A stretch of 64,000 bases of DNA from Shinisaurus crocodilurus (GCA_021292165.1 CM037877.1:131992274-132056273), one strand, 5' to 3'; shown: positions 43,481 through 55,994, numbered from the stretch's first letter. Notes: a model not told the origin generated them from the sequence alone. Program-made: numbers and translations.

Positions 43481-43643
43481 AAAAACTAACAATTTGCTGC
43501 CATTTAAAGACAGCTAAAATCAGCCTGAGGTGGCTGCCTGACTCTGCCCAATAGTAGTGCCAGCCCTGTTAATCTAGATGTTTAATTATTATGTATTAAT
43601 TTATGTAATAGATTTTGCAAATTAGAAAGATGTTTTTCCTTTA

Positions 43644-43895
43644 CAGTAATACCTTGGATTGCAAGTAACTTGGTTTGAGAGCGTTTTGCAAGACAAGCAA
43701 ATTTTAAAATATTTATTTAATATTTTTTTTACTTGATATACAAGCGATGTCTTGCAATACAAGTACTGTAGTATGGCTTAAATTAAAGATCTCTGTACAA
43801 ATTTTTTTGGGGGGGATTTCATTTTGATATAAGAGTGTTTTGGATTATAAGCACGTTTCCAGAACGAATTATGCTCTCAATCCAAGGCATGACTG
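43644..43895 (+). mobile_element. Tc1/mariner-superfamily (pogo/Tigger-like) MITE
   Basis: 252 bp with ends CAGTAATACCTTGGATTG and inverted CAGTCATGCCTTGGATTG, flanked by TA dinucleotides. The interior is AT-rich. The TA target and CCTTGGATT ends suggest a pogo/Tigger relative; there is no transposase. Confidence 0.75.
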
Positions 43896-44563
43896 TATTT
43901 GGATTGGTAGTACCTGGAATAAATGTCAAAATCTAGAATGGTAATCTTCCCTGTGGCTATTTCTCCCAGCCAGGTTAGGTTTAATTTTGTCCAGTTACGT
44001 AGGTTTTGCTTAGTTTGTCTTATTAATGAATTAAAAATGATTTTCATAATTTAAAAAAAAATCTTGTAGAATATGGATGCATAAGGCCGTCTCTGATTTT
44101 CTCTGCATGGCTGTTTGTCCCTATCTGTATTTATGTATAATATTTCAGATTCTTCTTTATGCATAATATTTTAGATTATTTCTTCATTTGATTATTCTGG
44201 TTCTGTTAATAACAAAGCTATATCATCAGTGAATAATTTTATGTTGTATTCATTTATTGTGATAGCTTTAATTTTGCTTTCTCTAATAGACTTCGTAAAA
44301 GGCCCAATGGAAAAGACAAATAATAATCAGGATAGGGGACAATTTGAATCTGATCCATTAATAGGGCAATGAGGCAATCCTTTCTGAAGAGTTGGAGAGC
44401 CCAATGTCAGAGCCTCTGACATATCCAGAGCCCTGCTGTGCTCTTGCTGGCAGGGCAGAAGTGAAGGAAGAGTGGCATTCTGTTCCTATCCATCCAGTTC
44501 CTTTTTTAAAAAAACGTATTTTCCTCCCATTGCAAGCTGGCATATTTTTTCCCACTTTGGGGG

Positions 44564-44723
44564 CAGGGCCAGTGCAAGGCAGTTTGGTGCCCTAGGCAAG
44601 ATCAGATATTTAGCGCACCCCCTTCCCACTTGAGCCCTCCCTCTAGCCCTATGCTCCTGGCACCCCCTTTAGCCCAGTGCCCTAGGCAGCTGCCTAGTTG
44701 GCCTAATGGTAGTACCGGCCCTG
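44564..44723 (-). mobile_element. Short hAT element (160 bp) of the CAGGGCCGG family
   Basis: Ends CAGGGCCAGTGC and inverted CAGGGCCGGTAC, flanked by TTTGGGGG (44556-44563, 44724-44731). It shares GCCTAGTTGGCCTA and GCCCTAGGCA with the ends of 34017-34744 but lacks the hairpin core. Confidence 0.9.
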
Positions 44724-45920
44724 TTTGGGGGCATGTTTGCCCATGCCACACTCCTGGTCTACCCCCTTTTTACCTCTCCCGAAGTTGAAGCTCCAGCATC
44801 GGGGAATTTAAGACCATGGAAATTTGGGGTAGGGGTAGGGGGCTGGGAGGGAGGGAGGAAAGATGTGAGGTTTGATCTCCCCCTCCAAGGGAGGACCTCT
44901 CTCTCTTTCTGCGAGAGAGAGAGATAGGATATATCTGATATCTCTGCCACCAGAGAGAGAGAGAGAGATCAGATATATCCTATGCCCCTTGGATGCCTCC
45001 TCTGGGGCCTGCCTAATTCTTGTAAGTGCTGCTGCTGTTATATAATTGATTAACTATTCCAATAAATTTATTTCCAAAGTTCATCATTTCTAAAATGGCA
45101 TTATAAATGACCATTCCAGTTTATCAAAGGCCTTATTGGCATCTAATGAAATTATGACTGATGTAATTTGTTATTTTTGCTGAAACTTATTATATAAAGT
45201 ATTCTTCTGATGAGGTCTGAAATCTGTCTGTTTTTAATCAATCTTGCTTGAACAGATGGAATATATTTTGGAGCCACGTTACCTAATATGGATTGTATCC
45301 AATATTTCACTGGAAAAATACAAGAGTTGGCATTGTTCTGCATTTATGCAACTGCTAAGAGAACATTTTGCATTTTGCACTAGCAGCAGTGAATAAGACA
45401 TGGGTCACTGTGGCCATATCTGCCTTCTCCAAGAAGGGGCACAACAGGCACACCAGTTGAAGCTGGAGAAAAAGCACTCCTAGCTATAGCAGCTACCTCA
45501 AAACTGGACAATCGGCTGTTTTAATCACCACCCTGGCACCTGCTCTCAATGTGGAGTCCCAGTGAGAAATTGAGAATGGATGTGAGTGATTTTCTCAGCA
45601 AGGTATTTTGCAGACTTGTCACAGCACGTTGCTGAGAACTCCCCCTCACTAGGGCCCAGAATGTAATAGCCACTTGACAACTTGAAACAACTCTGATAGA
45701 TGACACTGTGCCAATGCAATTGTGGCAGAAAAGAATGGCTTCTTTGCTGCCATCATTGCCATCGAGTAGGATTTAAAATGGGCTCTTGCCCATGCTCGGT
45801 CTGATTTGTCTTGAGTTTTCCTCCACCGATACTCTCTAGTTGTCTGCTTAAAAGCTTCATAGCTCCGAGCTCTTCAGAAAACCAAGGAGCCCAAGCTCTG
45901 CACAGTAGGAGAAGAGTAGA

Positions 45921-46285
45921 GACAGGTTGCTTACCTGTAACTGGTGTTTTTCAATTAGTCATCTGTGCATCACACATATGGGCTCTGCGCCTGCATGGAT
46001 CTTCATTCAGGAAACTTCTCTAGCTGAGGAACTTAGGCGGGAACCCTTCCCCCACTGTACTACTGTGCATGTCTTTAGCAGGTTCCTGCCTGTTCCGTCA
46101 TTTCTCTGAGACCAACATTGTGGCCTTGAAACCCAGAGGAAATCTCCCTGTACCCACCTTGAAAGCAAAGCAGTATCAGGAATGCAACTAGATATCAACA
46201 TCGCTACAGATGTCGACACTGAAGTAGGGATGGTGGGTGGGTTGTGTGAATGCACAGATGACCACTTGAAGAACAAGCTCAAACG
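45921..46285. mobile_element. Inverted-repeat element
   Basis: Left arm TTCAATTAGTCATCTGTGC and ATCACACATATGGG; right arm, inverted, TTCAAGTGGTCATCTGTGCA and TTCACACAACCC. It looks like a degraded non-autonomous DNA transposon. No duplication resolved. Confidence 0.5.
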
Positions 46286-47289
46286 TCCAATCGCAATCGG
46301 TAGTGCTTGATAAAACTTGCAGGAGGAGGCTCTATGAATACTGAATTTGACCATCACTGGTATAGGTCCTGTAATTATAACATAATTTACCAATAAAGAG
46401 TTCACCATTATAGTTTCCAATTAGGAATATCCTTATAATTTTTGCCATGATTATTTAGGAAGCAATTCCATTGTACTCCCAAAATTTGAAAATGCACTTG
46501 TGAATTGAAATGTATACTTTATCGTGATTGGATTTTTCCCATTAGTGAATTTTCCCCACTGGGCACCGCTCTGGTTAAAATACCATTTTATTGATAGGAA
46601 CTCTCACAATGCCTTGCGGTAATTTCAGTGGAATAATGCATCATTAGAGAAGTTTGCAAAAGGAAGGAAACTCCACCGAGTTATAGGCTTTTTTGTCTTA
46701 AATAGAAATATATTTCCTGTGCAGTGGCCAAACAAGACTTTTATGTTCAGTGGTAAGTCAGGAAAATGACATGGTTGCATTTCAAAAGTATCCACCAAGT
46801 TGTTCATTTTGGCTGCATAGCCAGCTTCTTTGGAAAGTGCAGGAACATTTGTTAGTGTAATTCAAACAGGTCTATTAATAAAAATTAGTGTTTGTGTGCA
46901 AACTACTTTTTTCTTTATCCCTGTGATATTTTTAGCCTGATTTCACTTGCAGCAACTTAAATGACAGAAGATCTAAAAACAAATTTCCAGTGGCAGGAAA
47001 TGGTAGATCTTTCGATATTCTGTTCCAAGGATTATCAACATAAAAAAAAAAAAAAAAAAAAGCATGTTCACCCCCCCACTCTGCAAATCCTCTTTCATCT
47101 TTACATTTTAGTTGTCTTTTGGCTTTCTGCACAATCAGGTTATTGCACATTAAAAGTGCTATTTTGCACACAGTTCAAGCATTTTTCCAGATAGCATCCT
47201 TGTTGCAGGTAAAGCTTCAAGGTAACACCTATTCTTCTCTCTTACCTAAAAAGATAAGATTGGAAACAGGCAAAGTAACTGGCCAGGGA

Positions 47290-47400
47290 ACCAAGACTAT
47301 GGTTGCAATCCTAAACCCACTTACCTGGCACAGTAAGTCCCATAGAACTGAATGTGATTTACTTCTGAGTAGATATGTATAGGATTGTTCTATGAAAGAT
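47290..47400. repeat. Palindromic MITE-like GCAATCC...GGATTG repeat
   Basis: GGTTGCAATCCTAAACCCAC, AAGTCCCATAGAACTGAATG, TTACTTCTGAGTAGATATG and TAGGATTG form a partial palindrome common in squamates. Relatives: 27383-27460, 27835-27915, 59733-59803 and part of 33917-34016. Confidence 0.6.
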
Positions 47401-47457
47401 AATGGGCGGGTTCACACAACATGTGAGGCCACACTGCGAAACAAGCAAGCTAGACCC

Positions 47458-47622
47458 GTGGCTTACGATGGCTCAGCTTGTTTGAGCGTGGAAAGCTAAG
47501 CAGGGTCAAGCCTGGTTATTACTTGGATGGGAGACCCCTCCTCTAGTTTTCTGCACTGAGCAGGGGGTTGGACTCGATAGCCTTGTAGGCTCCTTCCAAC
47601 TCTATGATCTATGAAATCTATG
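47458..47622 (+). mobile_element. 5S-rRNA-headed, CR1-tailed SINE, copy 2
   Basis: Plus-strand copy: GTGGCTTACGATGGCTCAGC, GGAAAGCTAAGCAGGGTC, TTATTACTTGGATGGGAGAC, then CCCTCCTCTAGTTTTCTGC and the CR1 tail ending CTATGATCTATGAAATCTATG. It sits inside another repeat whose left side starts near 47404. Boundaries come from alignment with the two minus copies. Confidence 0.85.
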
Positions 47623-48679
47623 CAGTGTGGCTCATTGGGGTAGGGTGCCTCCTCCCCCTTTGGTCCTTCTGCAGGTATCCCAAGGGACTCCACAGGAGCA
47701 CCACATTTTCCCTCCCCTCCCCACAGCCACGAAAGCCTGTGGTGGTGGAGAAAACAGGGGAGCTGGCGGGGAGTGGGGGAAACAGGGGAGCTGGTGGCCC
47801 TGCTCCTGTTTGGAGTCCCTCACCAGCTGGGGGGGGGCAGCTCATGATGACCATCACCACGCACTTGCAGCTATAACGAACAGGAACGGAGCTGCCTTCA
47901 CTCGGGCTCACTCCTCCTCACCAGCCCAGGGGGCGCGCGCTCCAAACAAGAGCAACCCCCCACTCCGGTTCGCAAGGAGGAGCGAGCGGTGTGTGTGTGT
48001 GTGCTCAAGAGAAACCAATCAGAGCACACCCGCACCCTGCCATCCGTCAAGGCCACCCAGCAACTGCGGTGGCCAGTGGGGTGATGGATGAGGCGCGCTC
48101 TGATTGGCCACCTCCTCAAGAGGTGGAGGGCGATTGGAGCGCACCCCCACCCCCCATACTGCTGTGGCCGCCAGCCCTTTTGGCATAGGGAGCCTCTGAC
48201 AGCCACCCCCAAATGCCAGTTGGGCACTTCCGTGCGGCTGTCATCCTCTGGAGCCCTTTGGACAGCCCTTTTTCTTTTTTGCTGCTCTTGCCAAGGGGCT
48301 CTGTAGCTTTTTGGCTTGACCGTGTCTTAGCGTGTCATCCGTGTTCGAACGACATGCTAAGCCACCGAGGGTTTAGTAAACCCTAGAACAAGCTGTGGCT
48401 TCTTGGGGTGGCTTATAAACCACCCCGTGGGAAGTGCGCTGGGGAGTAAGGGTGCAAACATATGCTTAAATTTGACTGGCTGGGGAGCTTTAGAATTTGG
48501 TGTAAGTCCTTTGCTCTGGTGGATCTGGCCATGAGCAGGTGCCCATGGATACAGCAGACAGGTATCATCAGACTGGAATTCCAGGACCGTGGATCACTCC
48601 AGTCAGACAACTTGTTTGGACAAGGTCTCAACTGAGGCCTATTATCCCTTTTAGAATCCTAGTATCATTGAATTGGATT

Positions 48680-48836
48680 ATAGATTTCATAGATCATAGA
48701 GTTGGAAGGAGCTATTGAGTCCAACCCCCTGCTCGATGCAGGAAACTAGAGGAGGGGTCTCCCATCCAAGCAATAACCAGGCTTGACCCTGCTTAACTTT
48801 CCACGCTCAGACAAGCTGAGCCAGCATAAGCCACAG
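48680..48836 (-). mobile_element. 5S-rRNA-headed, CR1-tailed SINE, copy 3
   Basis: Minus-strand copy with the same order: TGGCTCAGCTTGTCTGAGCG, AAGTTAAGCAGGGTCAAGCC, TATTGCTTGGATGGGAGACC, then TCCTCTAGTTTCCTGC and TTGGACTCAATAGCTCC. It has a small deletion in the CR1 tail (GGCCTTGTAGG reduced). It lies directly against a CR1 fragment. Confidence 0.85.
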
Positions 48837-48840
48837 AGGG

Positions 48841-49625
48841 GGCCTTGAAGTCCATGTAGTCCAATCACTGCTCAATGCAGCAAATCCAGAGCTGCCCTGC
48901 CTCTCTCTGCACGTCTCCAGCGAGGGAGAGCCCACCCACTCCAAGTAATTGTTAAGACTGATCTTACTGTTAAAATATTTATCCTACTGTTCAACTGAAA
49001 TCTACCCTCCTGCAACTTAAGCCTATTAGATCTAGTCCTGTCCTCTCGGGCAGCAGAGAACAAGTCTTTACCCTCTTCTGTGTAACAGGTCTTCAGGTAT
49101 TTGAAGAGTACAATCATGTCCCTCCTCAGTTTCTCTTCTCCAGGTGAAACATAGTTCCTTCAACCTTTCCTCACAGGATTTATTTTCCATACTGGCCAGG
49201 CGGGTGACCAGCCAGATGGGCGATTAAACAAATGTAATAAATAAATAAATAAATACCCTTGGCCCGCTTTGTGTCATCCTCTGAACCCATTCCAATTTGT
49301 CTATATCCTTCTTAAAGTACAGGGTCCAGAACTGGACATAATACTCAGATGAGGTCTGACTAGTGCAGAATAAAGTGGAAGTTGGGACTATTACTTCTCA
49401 TGACTTGGATTAATGCAGACAAAAATTACATTAACCTTTTTTGCAGCCACATCACAATGCTAAATCTGTAGAAACCCACATTTGTTATTGTCACATTTCA
49501 TTTTGTCTGTTTCAGCCCAGTTCTCCATTCTATCAAGGTCATTTTGAATGTTCTGTCTTCTGAAATGTTAGGTATCCCTCCCAATTTTGTGTCATCCACA
49601 AATCTGATAAGGATTTATCAAACTA
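48841..49625 (-). mobile_element. CR1-family LINE 3' region, interrupted
   Basis: The minus reading at 48872-49117 includes [20 protein letters not shown], a diverged CR1 C-terminus, and the sequence continues with CR1-like 3' text (CATTCCAATTTGTCTATATCC to TTTTGTGTCATCC). It is interrupted at 49187-49254 by another LINE tail. Its 3' end joins a 5S/CR1 SINE in the same orientation. Confidence 0.75.
49187..49254 (+). repeat. LINE-tail fragment inside CR1
   Basis: CTGGCCAGGCGGGTGACCAG, CCAGATGGGCGATTA and an (AAAT)n tail interrupt the CR1 text. Confidence 0.65.
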
Positions 49626-52532
49626 TCTACCCTTCCCAGGCTCTGCCCCTTTCTGAAGAGTGGAGAGTCTTAAAGACGCAGTCCTCAGTTCCCACCTTTT
49701 GCTATGCTTGTTGCAGGTGAATGTGAGGCCCCTGCTATAAAGGGCCGGTTTCTCTGGGGAATTTGGCTCAGGGGTGCTCCTGTCTCACTGGCTGGGGCCT
49801 GCTGGGAGTTGTAGGCCAAAAACATCTGGGGACCCAAGGTTGGAGAGCACTGCCCTAGGGGAACCTCATCTGAGAATGAGGTTTGGACCTCACAGAAAGC
49901 CCCAGCACTTTGGCTGGAGCCCTGATGAGTCCCTGCAGCACACCGCAGATCCAGATACTCCTACTTCAGACACACACACCCAGCCCCTAGCAACTAAGAC
50001 AAAAGGTATTTCTAGTAGGAGAATCCCAGGAGAAGTTCTTGCCTGGCTGCAAGGAGATGCAGGAGCAGAGGCTTACTCAGGAAGAGGGATCTCCTCAAGA
50101 AGATGAGGCTCGAGGTGCAGTTTGTAGCCCAGCTGATTATCAGAAAGGGGAAGAGTCTGGCTGGGCTAGCATAAAACATCTCACTTTCTGCTGGACCTTT
50201 GCTGGTACAACAGCTCACAATAGCTGTCTCTTGGGCAGCCTTACTCCAGCTTCTGCCTCCCTCTTGCCTTGGCTTCTGTTGATCGTCAGTCCCATCTCTT
50301 GTGCCTGATCTTGACCAGACCTCCCTTAGTTGCCTTCCACACTGCTACACATTCACTTTGGTCTCAGACTACTTGGAGGAGTCTCCAAGCTGAGGAACTG
50401 ACCTCGGACACTCTGGAGGCCCCAGTTCAGGGACTCTGGCTCAGGCTTGGTGTTAGGGCTGGGGTTTAGATCTTGGTTCAACAGCTCTGCGGCTTGCACT
50501 GTTACTCTTCCTAGTCCAGCTGGTTCCTTCTCCATCTCAGAATCTGAGGTACTGCTTAGGGCTGGGGGTCATGACACCGCTGCCAATGTAACACCAGGGA
50601 TACACCAGACTAATGTAAGCAAAAATGATAGGGGCCTCAGGGGAATTTGGGGGAAGGAGTGGGCTTAGGCTGAATTCTAAACTCCCTCGGCAACATTACA
50701 CTGACAAAAGAGATGATGTAAATTTAAATGCCCCCATTGATAATGGAGAACCAAAATATGCTAACCCCACGCTGCCCACACATCAACCCCTACCAGGGAG
50801 CCCATCACTCAGATGACAGGGCAAGCAGTGCAGAGCCATCTCTCTCTAACCCCATGTCATGCACACTTAGAGCACATAACGGGGAACTTTGGTGATCATT
50901 ACTATATGGAGAAAGGGCACTTTGCACAATGGGGTAAATGACACCTGCTAGGCTGCTGTCTGTTGTGCTTTTAAAGGCATAGGTGACCTGCTGCCAACCC
51001 TATTCATCTATCCTGCTTCCACAACCCACGTCATCTCTGATGCTCTTCAGTAAAGATCTTCACTTTCTTGCAGCTGTTTTTTGCTTTTGTCAGCGGGGGT
51101 TTGCGTTTGCAGATAGGCATCCCTTCCACGGTTCTACCCACCTTGGTCCTTACTCACCTCCGTTGGCCTCCGGATGGGGCTCTGAATGGGAGGGGGCTAG
51201 TTTCTGCAATTGCTACTGTGATTAAGCATGTAGTCGGTTGGCATGGGTCATCACAATGTCCTGGGGATTGGCGCATGCAGTCTGATTGCAGTCTATGCCT
51301 CTGATTGGTTTAGACATGTCTGCAGGGAAGGGGCTTCCAGCCTTTTCAAATGGGAGATCATATTCTGCATGTGAAATTTGTGTTGTTCCATAGGCTTCTT
51401 ATGCAATCTTTTTGGTCCAGGCATATATGGTTGGGCCAGGAAAGCCATCTGAGGGATGACAAACACCGCACAATGTGTTGTTCTCCTATCTGCTGCTCTG
51501 GGGAAATGGGTGGAGAGCTACTCTATGCAGACTCAGAGTGGGTTCTAGCCCTGCCTACTTCTCCCCTTTTCCTCTCACATGACTGTTGCTAGGCAAGCAT
51601 GCATGTTTCTCATCCCAGTGCTTTCACCAGGGACCTACAGTTGTGGCTTCCTTGTTGCTTGACCTAGTTCCTCCCTTTCTTTCCCTGGCAAAAGGCTCCT
51701 TTCCCAGTCACGTCACGTGGCTATTGCTCCCTAGCAAGACTTGAACCCTTGTTCCCGGGATGCCCGCATGGTATTTTAGACTGGTCTCCTCCCATACAAG
51801 CTGACCAGATAAGACTTCCTTATAAGGATTCATGAAGATAGGCATACCATTGCCACAGCATGGCAGTGTTTTTTTCCTCTTCCTTTTTTAATTTTAAGAA
51901 CACCAACGAGCTCCTCAAGCTCCTCCAGGAAACTACCAGTTGGAAGCCTCCATTCCCTCCCCTTGGATGGAGCAGCAGCAGCAGCAGCATCCTGGGGCAC
52001 TCTAGGGTGGAGGAATGGTGGACAACACTTTTTTATGATGCAACATTTTTGACCATTGTTGTGACATTGCTCCCCAGAATGATGCTTCCCTGTGAGCGAG
52101 AGTATTGCGGTGTGGGTCAGAGTGCTGGCTGCCAGCTAGCGGCCATGGATAATTCCTTATCAGCATTCTTAAAAATTTTAAACATTTAAAAAAAGAACCA
52201 CCACCACCCCGCAACCTATTAAGAAATCAGCCTCAAAACATCACCCGTGGTTTTCATACACAACTTATCCAAATTTGAGCTAAAATGTAGCTGGTGAGAA
52301 CTTTTGGCTCAGCATTGGGTCTTATAGCTGCACCAGTGCACCACAGAGGTTGCTACAATTAAAAGCACTGTGGTGCCCTTGTTGGTCAGGCTGTACCTTG
52401 TGTGCCATGGTGGGGCAGGGAGACATGGAGGTTAAGGCATTGCCCCGTTACTGTGGGTAGTGCCATCCATGAATAAGCTAGTGAGGGAGTGTTGTCAGTA
52501 TGCCACTCTGTGACTGGTGTGTAATGGCAGTG
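49626..52532. other. No gene recognised; MITE half and low-complexity DNA
   Basis: 49771-49860 is half of an ACTCCCAGCAGGCC-type MITE. 49990-50620 looks LTR-like in composition but no ends or partner were found. A (CAG)n run lies at 51972-51988. Confidence 0.45.
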
Positions 52533-52540
52533 TTGCCATG

Positions 52541-54127
52541 CAGAGGCGTAGCGTGGGGGGTGCAGGGGGGGCCGGCCGCACCGGGCGCAACATCTGGGGG
52601 GGGCGCGCTCGCACTCGCAGCTCTCTGCCCCTGCCTGGCTCACTCACTCTCTCTGCAGCCTTCATGGGATCTGTAGCCCCGCCTCCTCCTCCCGGGATTA
52701 ACCGCCTCGCCGGAGCTGCAGCAGGAGGGGGAGAAGACGAGGAGGAGGAGGAAGGAATCCTCCTTCTTCTACTGTTACCCTTGCCCCTGCAAGCTTGGGG
52801 CGCAATCTTATGCGGGTTAAGACAGAAAAAAGTCCTACAACTCCCAGCATGCCCCAGCCAGCATGGTTGCACCCTATATGCTGGCAGGGGCGTGCTGGGA
52901 GTTGTAGGACTTTTCTTTGTCTAAGCACACATAAGATTGCGCCCAGTTAGAGACTGTTAACTCCTTGGGGCAGCGACCTGTTTTTCGCTTTATGTCACAT
53001 TATGTATGTGAATTACTACTACTACTACTACTACTAAATTCATGCGCCCTTGAAAGGTGGGGAAAACTTTTATTTCCACTTGGAAATAAATCCTTCCTCC
53101 TCGTCGTCGTCTTCTCCCCCTCCTGCTGCTGGAAGGAAGGAAGGCGGGAGCCAGCCGCGTAAGTGGCAACTTTGCTGCCGCCCCGCCCGGACTGCTTTGC
53201 ATGGGGCTGGCCCGGCCCGGCCCCCCGCCTGGATCGGGTCCCCCAGCAAACTTTGTGTCGCTCGCCGCGCAGGTGCCTCGGGCCGGACGCGGGCAGGAGG
53301 GGAAGGCGCCCCGCCAGGCGGCGAAGGAGGCGACGCTGCCCGGGCTGGGCGCGTTTCAGCGGCGTGGCGCGGGCGCGGCGCGGCGCGGGCGCGGCGCGGC
53401 GGAGAGTCCGGCGGGTGGACGGGCTGCTGCCTGCCTCGCCTCGCCCTGGCAGGCAGGAGTGCCTCGACGCCCGGCTCGGCTCAGCAGAGGGCAGATTGAT
53501 CGGCCCATCTGCATAATCGATAGGGCAGCGAAGAGGGTGGCCGGGAAATGGCTGCGATGCCCGCCCGCCCGCCGCCGCCGCTCCCGCTCCCCTCCGCCGG
53601 CCTTCTCACCACGCTGCGCGGGGAGCAAGCCTCTGCCCCGGAGGAGGCGCCCCGGCACGCTGCCTGCCAACATGTCACTGGCGCCCGGAGCCCCCCCGGA
53701 CCCTCTTTGCCTAGGTAGGGGGACCAGGCGTTTGCAAAGGAGCCCCCCCCCCCCATCGGCCCACTTGCCTGTTGGCTTAGTGCTGAGTCGTCCTTGTGCT
53801 TATCTAACTATTTGCAAAAGCGCCTTTTTTTTTTACAATTGCTCGGAGCAAACCGAGTCGTGTCCTTTGGGGGGGGAAGAAAATGTACAGGGGTTTGCGG
53901 GCGATTGGTGCCAAGTGCGGTCTTTCGCCCAGACCTTCGCCGTTGGGTTCTCTGCGAAGCGCCGGGCCGAAGCGCCGTGAGGAAGCCGCCCATTCCAGCT
54001 CGGCATTGGCCACTGGGTCTTGCCTTTGGGCCCATCTAGTGGAAGACACTCGAGTGCTAAAATCCACGGTTAGGGGGCGCAATTACTTGCCTTGCCCCGG
54101 GTGCTGACAACCCACGCTACGCCACTG
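52541..54127 (+). mobile_element. hAT element carrying a CpG-rich segment
   Basis: 1587 bp, ends CAGAGGCGTAGCGTGGG and inverted CAGTGGCGTAGCGTGGG, with a perfect 8-bp duplication TTGCCATG (52533-52540, 54128-54135). It contains a palindromic MITE (52798-52946) and a strongly CpG-rich block at about 53150-53710. No transposase motif was recognised; long frames there are compositional. Confidence 0.9.
52798..52946 (+). mobile_element. Palindromic MITE inside the hAT
   Basis: Arms GGGGCGCAATCTTATG ... GTCCTACAACTCCCAGCATG and their inverse, about 149 bp. The ACAACTCCCAGCATGCCCC segment recurs in other hAT-like palindromes here (58918-59039, 49771-49860). Confidence 0.75.
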
Positions 54128-54180
54128 TTGCCATGGACACTTGGGGGATATCTGTGGCAGATTTGCTATGTTGTCTGTAT

Positions 54181-54358
54181 TTTGGACTTTGGGCCAGTCC
54201 CTGACTCTCAGCCTAACCCACCTCACGGGCTTGTTGTGAGGATAAAATGGAGAGGAGGAGGAGGATTATGTAAGCCACCCTGGGTTTCTTGCAGGAAAAA
54301 AAAGGTGTGGTATAAATATAATAAATAAATAAATTAAATAAATAAATAAATAAATAAA
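54181..54358 (+). mobile_element. Sauria SINE, head missing
   Basis: Body TTTGGGCCAGTCCCTGACTC through GGATTATGTAAGCCACCCTG and an (AAAT)n tail match the 3' three quarters of 24730-24963. The tRNA head is absent. Confidence 0.85.
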
Positions 54359-55994
54359 ATTTTCTTCTCAACTTTGTTGCTGGAAGTGTATCGGATCCTG
54401 ACTTTGCCATGCTGATATTATACAAGAATAAGCTGGCCACCAACTTGCTGGGACCATAGGATTGCCTAGCCCATGTTGGGCTTCCAGGACCCATACCCCA
54501 TGCACAACTGAGGGGATCAAAAACAGCTGCAGAAAAAGCCAGAAAAGCAAAAGACAGCTGTACAACTCTAGAGGTCCCCAACACATGTCTTTCAGTTTCA
54601 AACAATTTGAGACACCTCTTCCAGCTCACTTAAACAAATTAATGTCACTTTTTTTTCTGGAAAAAATATTGATCCCTTTTTGGAATTAAGTATGAACAAC
54701 TCAGGTCGTAAGTCCCCGGAAAGCCCAGAAAACTACTTTTCCTGCTCTGCAAAAAGCTCAGAAACATGGAAAAATAAAATCTTCATTAATATTTTAAGAC
54801 AGAAAGGATTAGTAATGGTGAAATAGTAAAAATAAATAAATTAAAAAATGGCAGCAGCAGCAGTTGAAAGATGTTTCCTGTTTGTGTGTGTGAGTGAGTG
54901 AAAGAGAGCCTGCGTTTCTTAACCTTTTGACATTACATTAAAGTATTCTTTGTGTGCAGCAAAGACTAGAAAGACGCCTGGCAGTTGTTGTTTTTTCCTA
55001 GGAAGAAGCCTTAAATTGCGGATGCAAAGATGATGCTGAAACATCCTTTTAAAAAATATTATTATTATTGCCCCACCTCACATTTAAGGGAAGGAGACAA
55101 AGCAGTGAATCCTGTCAACCAGGCATGGTGAGGTTTCTGATATTTTCTTTTGGTGTTGGGTGAGAGACAGTCTCCAATCTGTCTGGCACACTCTATTGCT
55201 AGAATTTGGAATTTTCTGCTTGAGTCATACTGACTGTCTCATTCAGTTCCAAGAACTACTGTTTCTCACATGACTGGAGAGACAATAGTTTTTAAGGGTG
55301 CTGGAAGTGATTTCAGAGAAGTTTCTCTTCCTACAGTGTCCTCAAATTTCTTTCTGCTGCCTGCAAAGAAACTGTTTACCAGAGGCAAAAGTGGGCTGAA
55401 TGTGTGTGTACACCATGTCTACCTCCTTCAAACCTCCTTCAATTCATTGATACAACTAACATCTGTTACATGTTTTCTTTAAATATGTGGAATGGATATA
55501 AAAGAAAACACTTATAAAGCGCTTGTCAAATAGTATGCTACTCCTGTACAGATAAGTAAAATTAACAACAATTACAATATTAAGTGTTGGAAGCATCAAA
55601 TCGTGAACTTTTCCTCACTCCCCCCATATTTTGTGGGTTTCTTTATAGGCAATCCTTCCCAAAATGGGAAAAGATAAAAGCTTTAACTGAAAAATGATAC
55701 AATATACAACTGGAACTGCTGTTTTTCCTTCTTACTTATACTATTTTAATTTTACTTATATTGATGAAGTATACCTAGCAAGGACAGGGAGCTAATAGCT
55801 TATACGGTTATAGCAGCAAGAATAATTTACATGATTTTGGAACAACCAAATATCCAATCTGTTAAGGACTGATTAGATAAATTGTGGGAATCCCCGCAAA
55901 AGCAAAAAATCATCTTATACACACATCAAAGAAAATGTTAAATAATAAATGCTTTCAAAACAAAGTGAACATCTTTTTATCTTAAAAAATGCAA
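54359..55994. other. No gene recognised
   Basis: AT-rich non-coding DNA. Confidence 0.55.

Larger units (their letters stand above)
43080..45345 (-). mobile_element. Degraded LINE (probably L1), interrupted
   Basis: Minus readings include ARLIKNRQISDLIRRI (about 45200) and KLFTDDIALL, an RT catalytic-like block, near 44225, with further L1-like text at 43100-43290. The two DNA elements at 43644 and 44564 interrupt it. Many stops; the clade is uncertain. Confidence 0.6.

Noticed and set aside
47458..47545. 5S rRNA gene
   Set aside because: Only the internal promoter part resembles 5S; the 5' third differs and a CR1 tail replaces the 3' end, in three copies.
53201..53980. 259-residue open frame
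   Set aside because: Arg/Ala/Pro-rich product of CpG-rich DNA within a hAT element.
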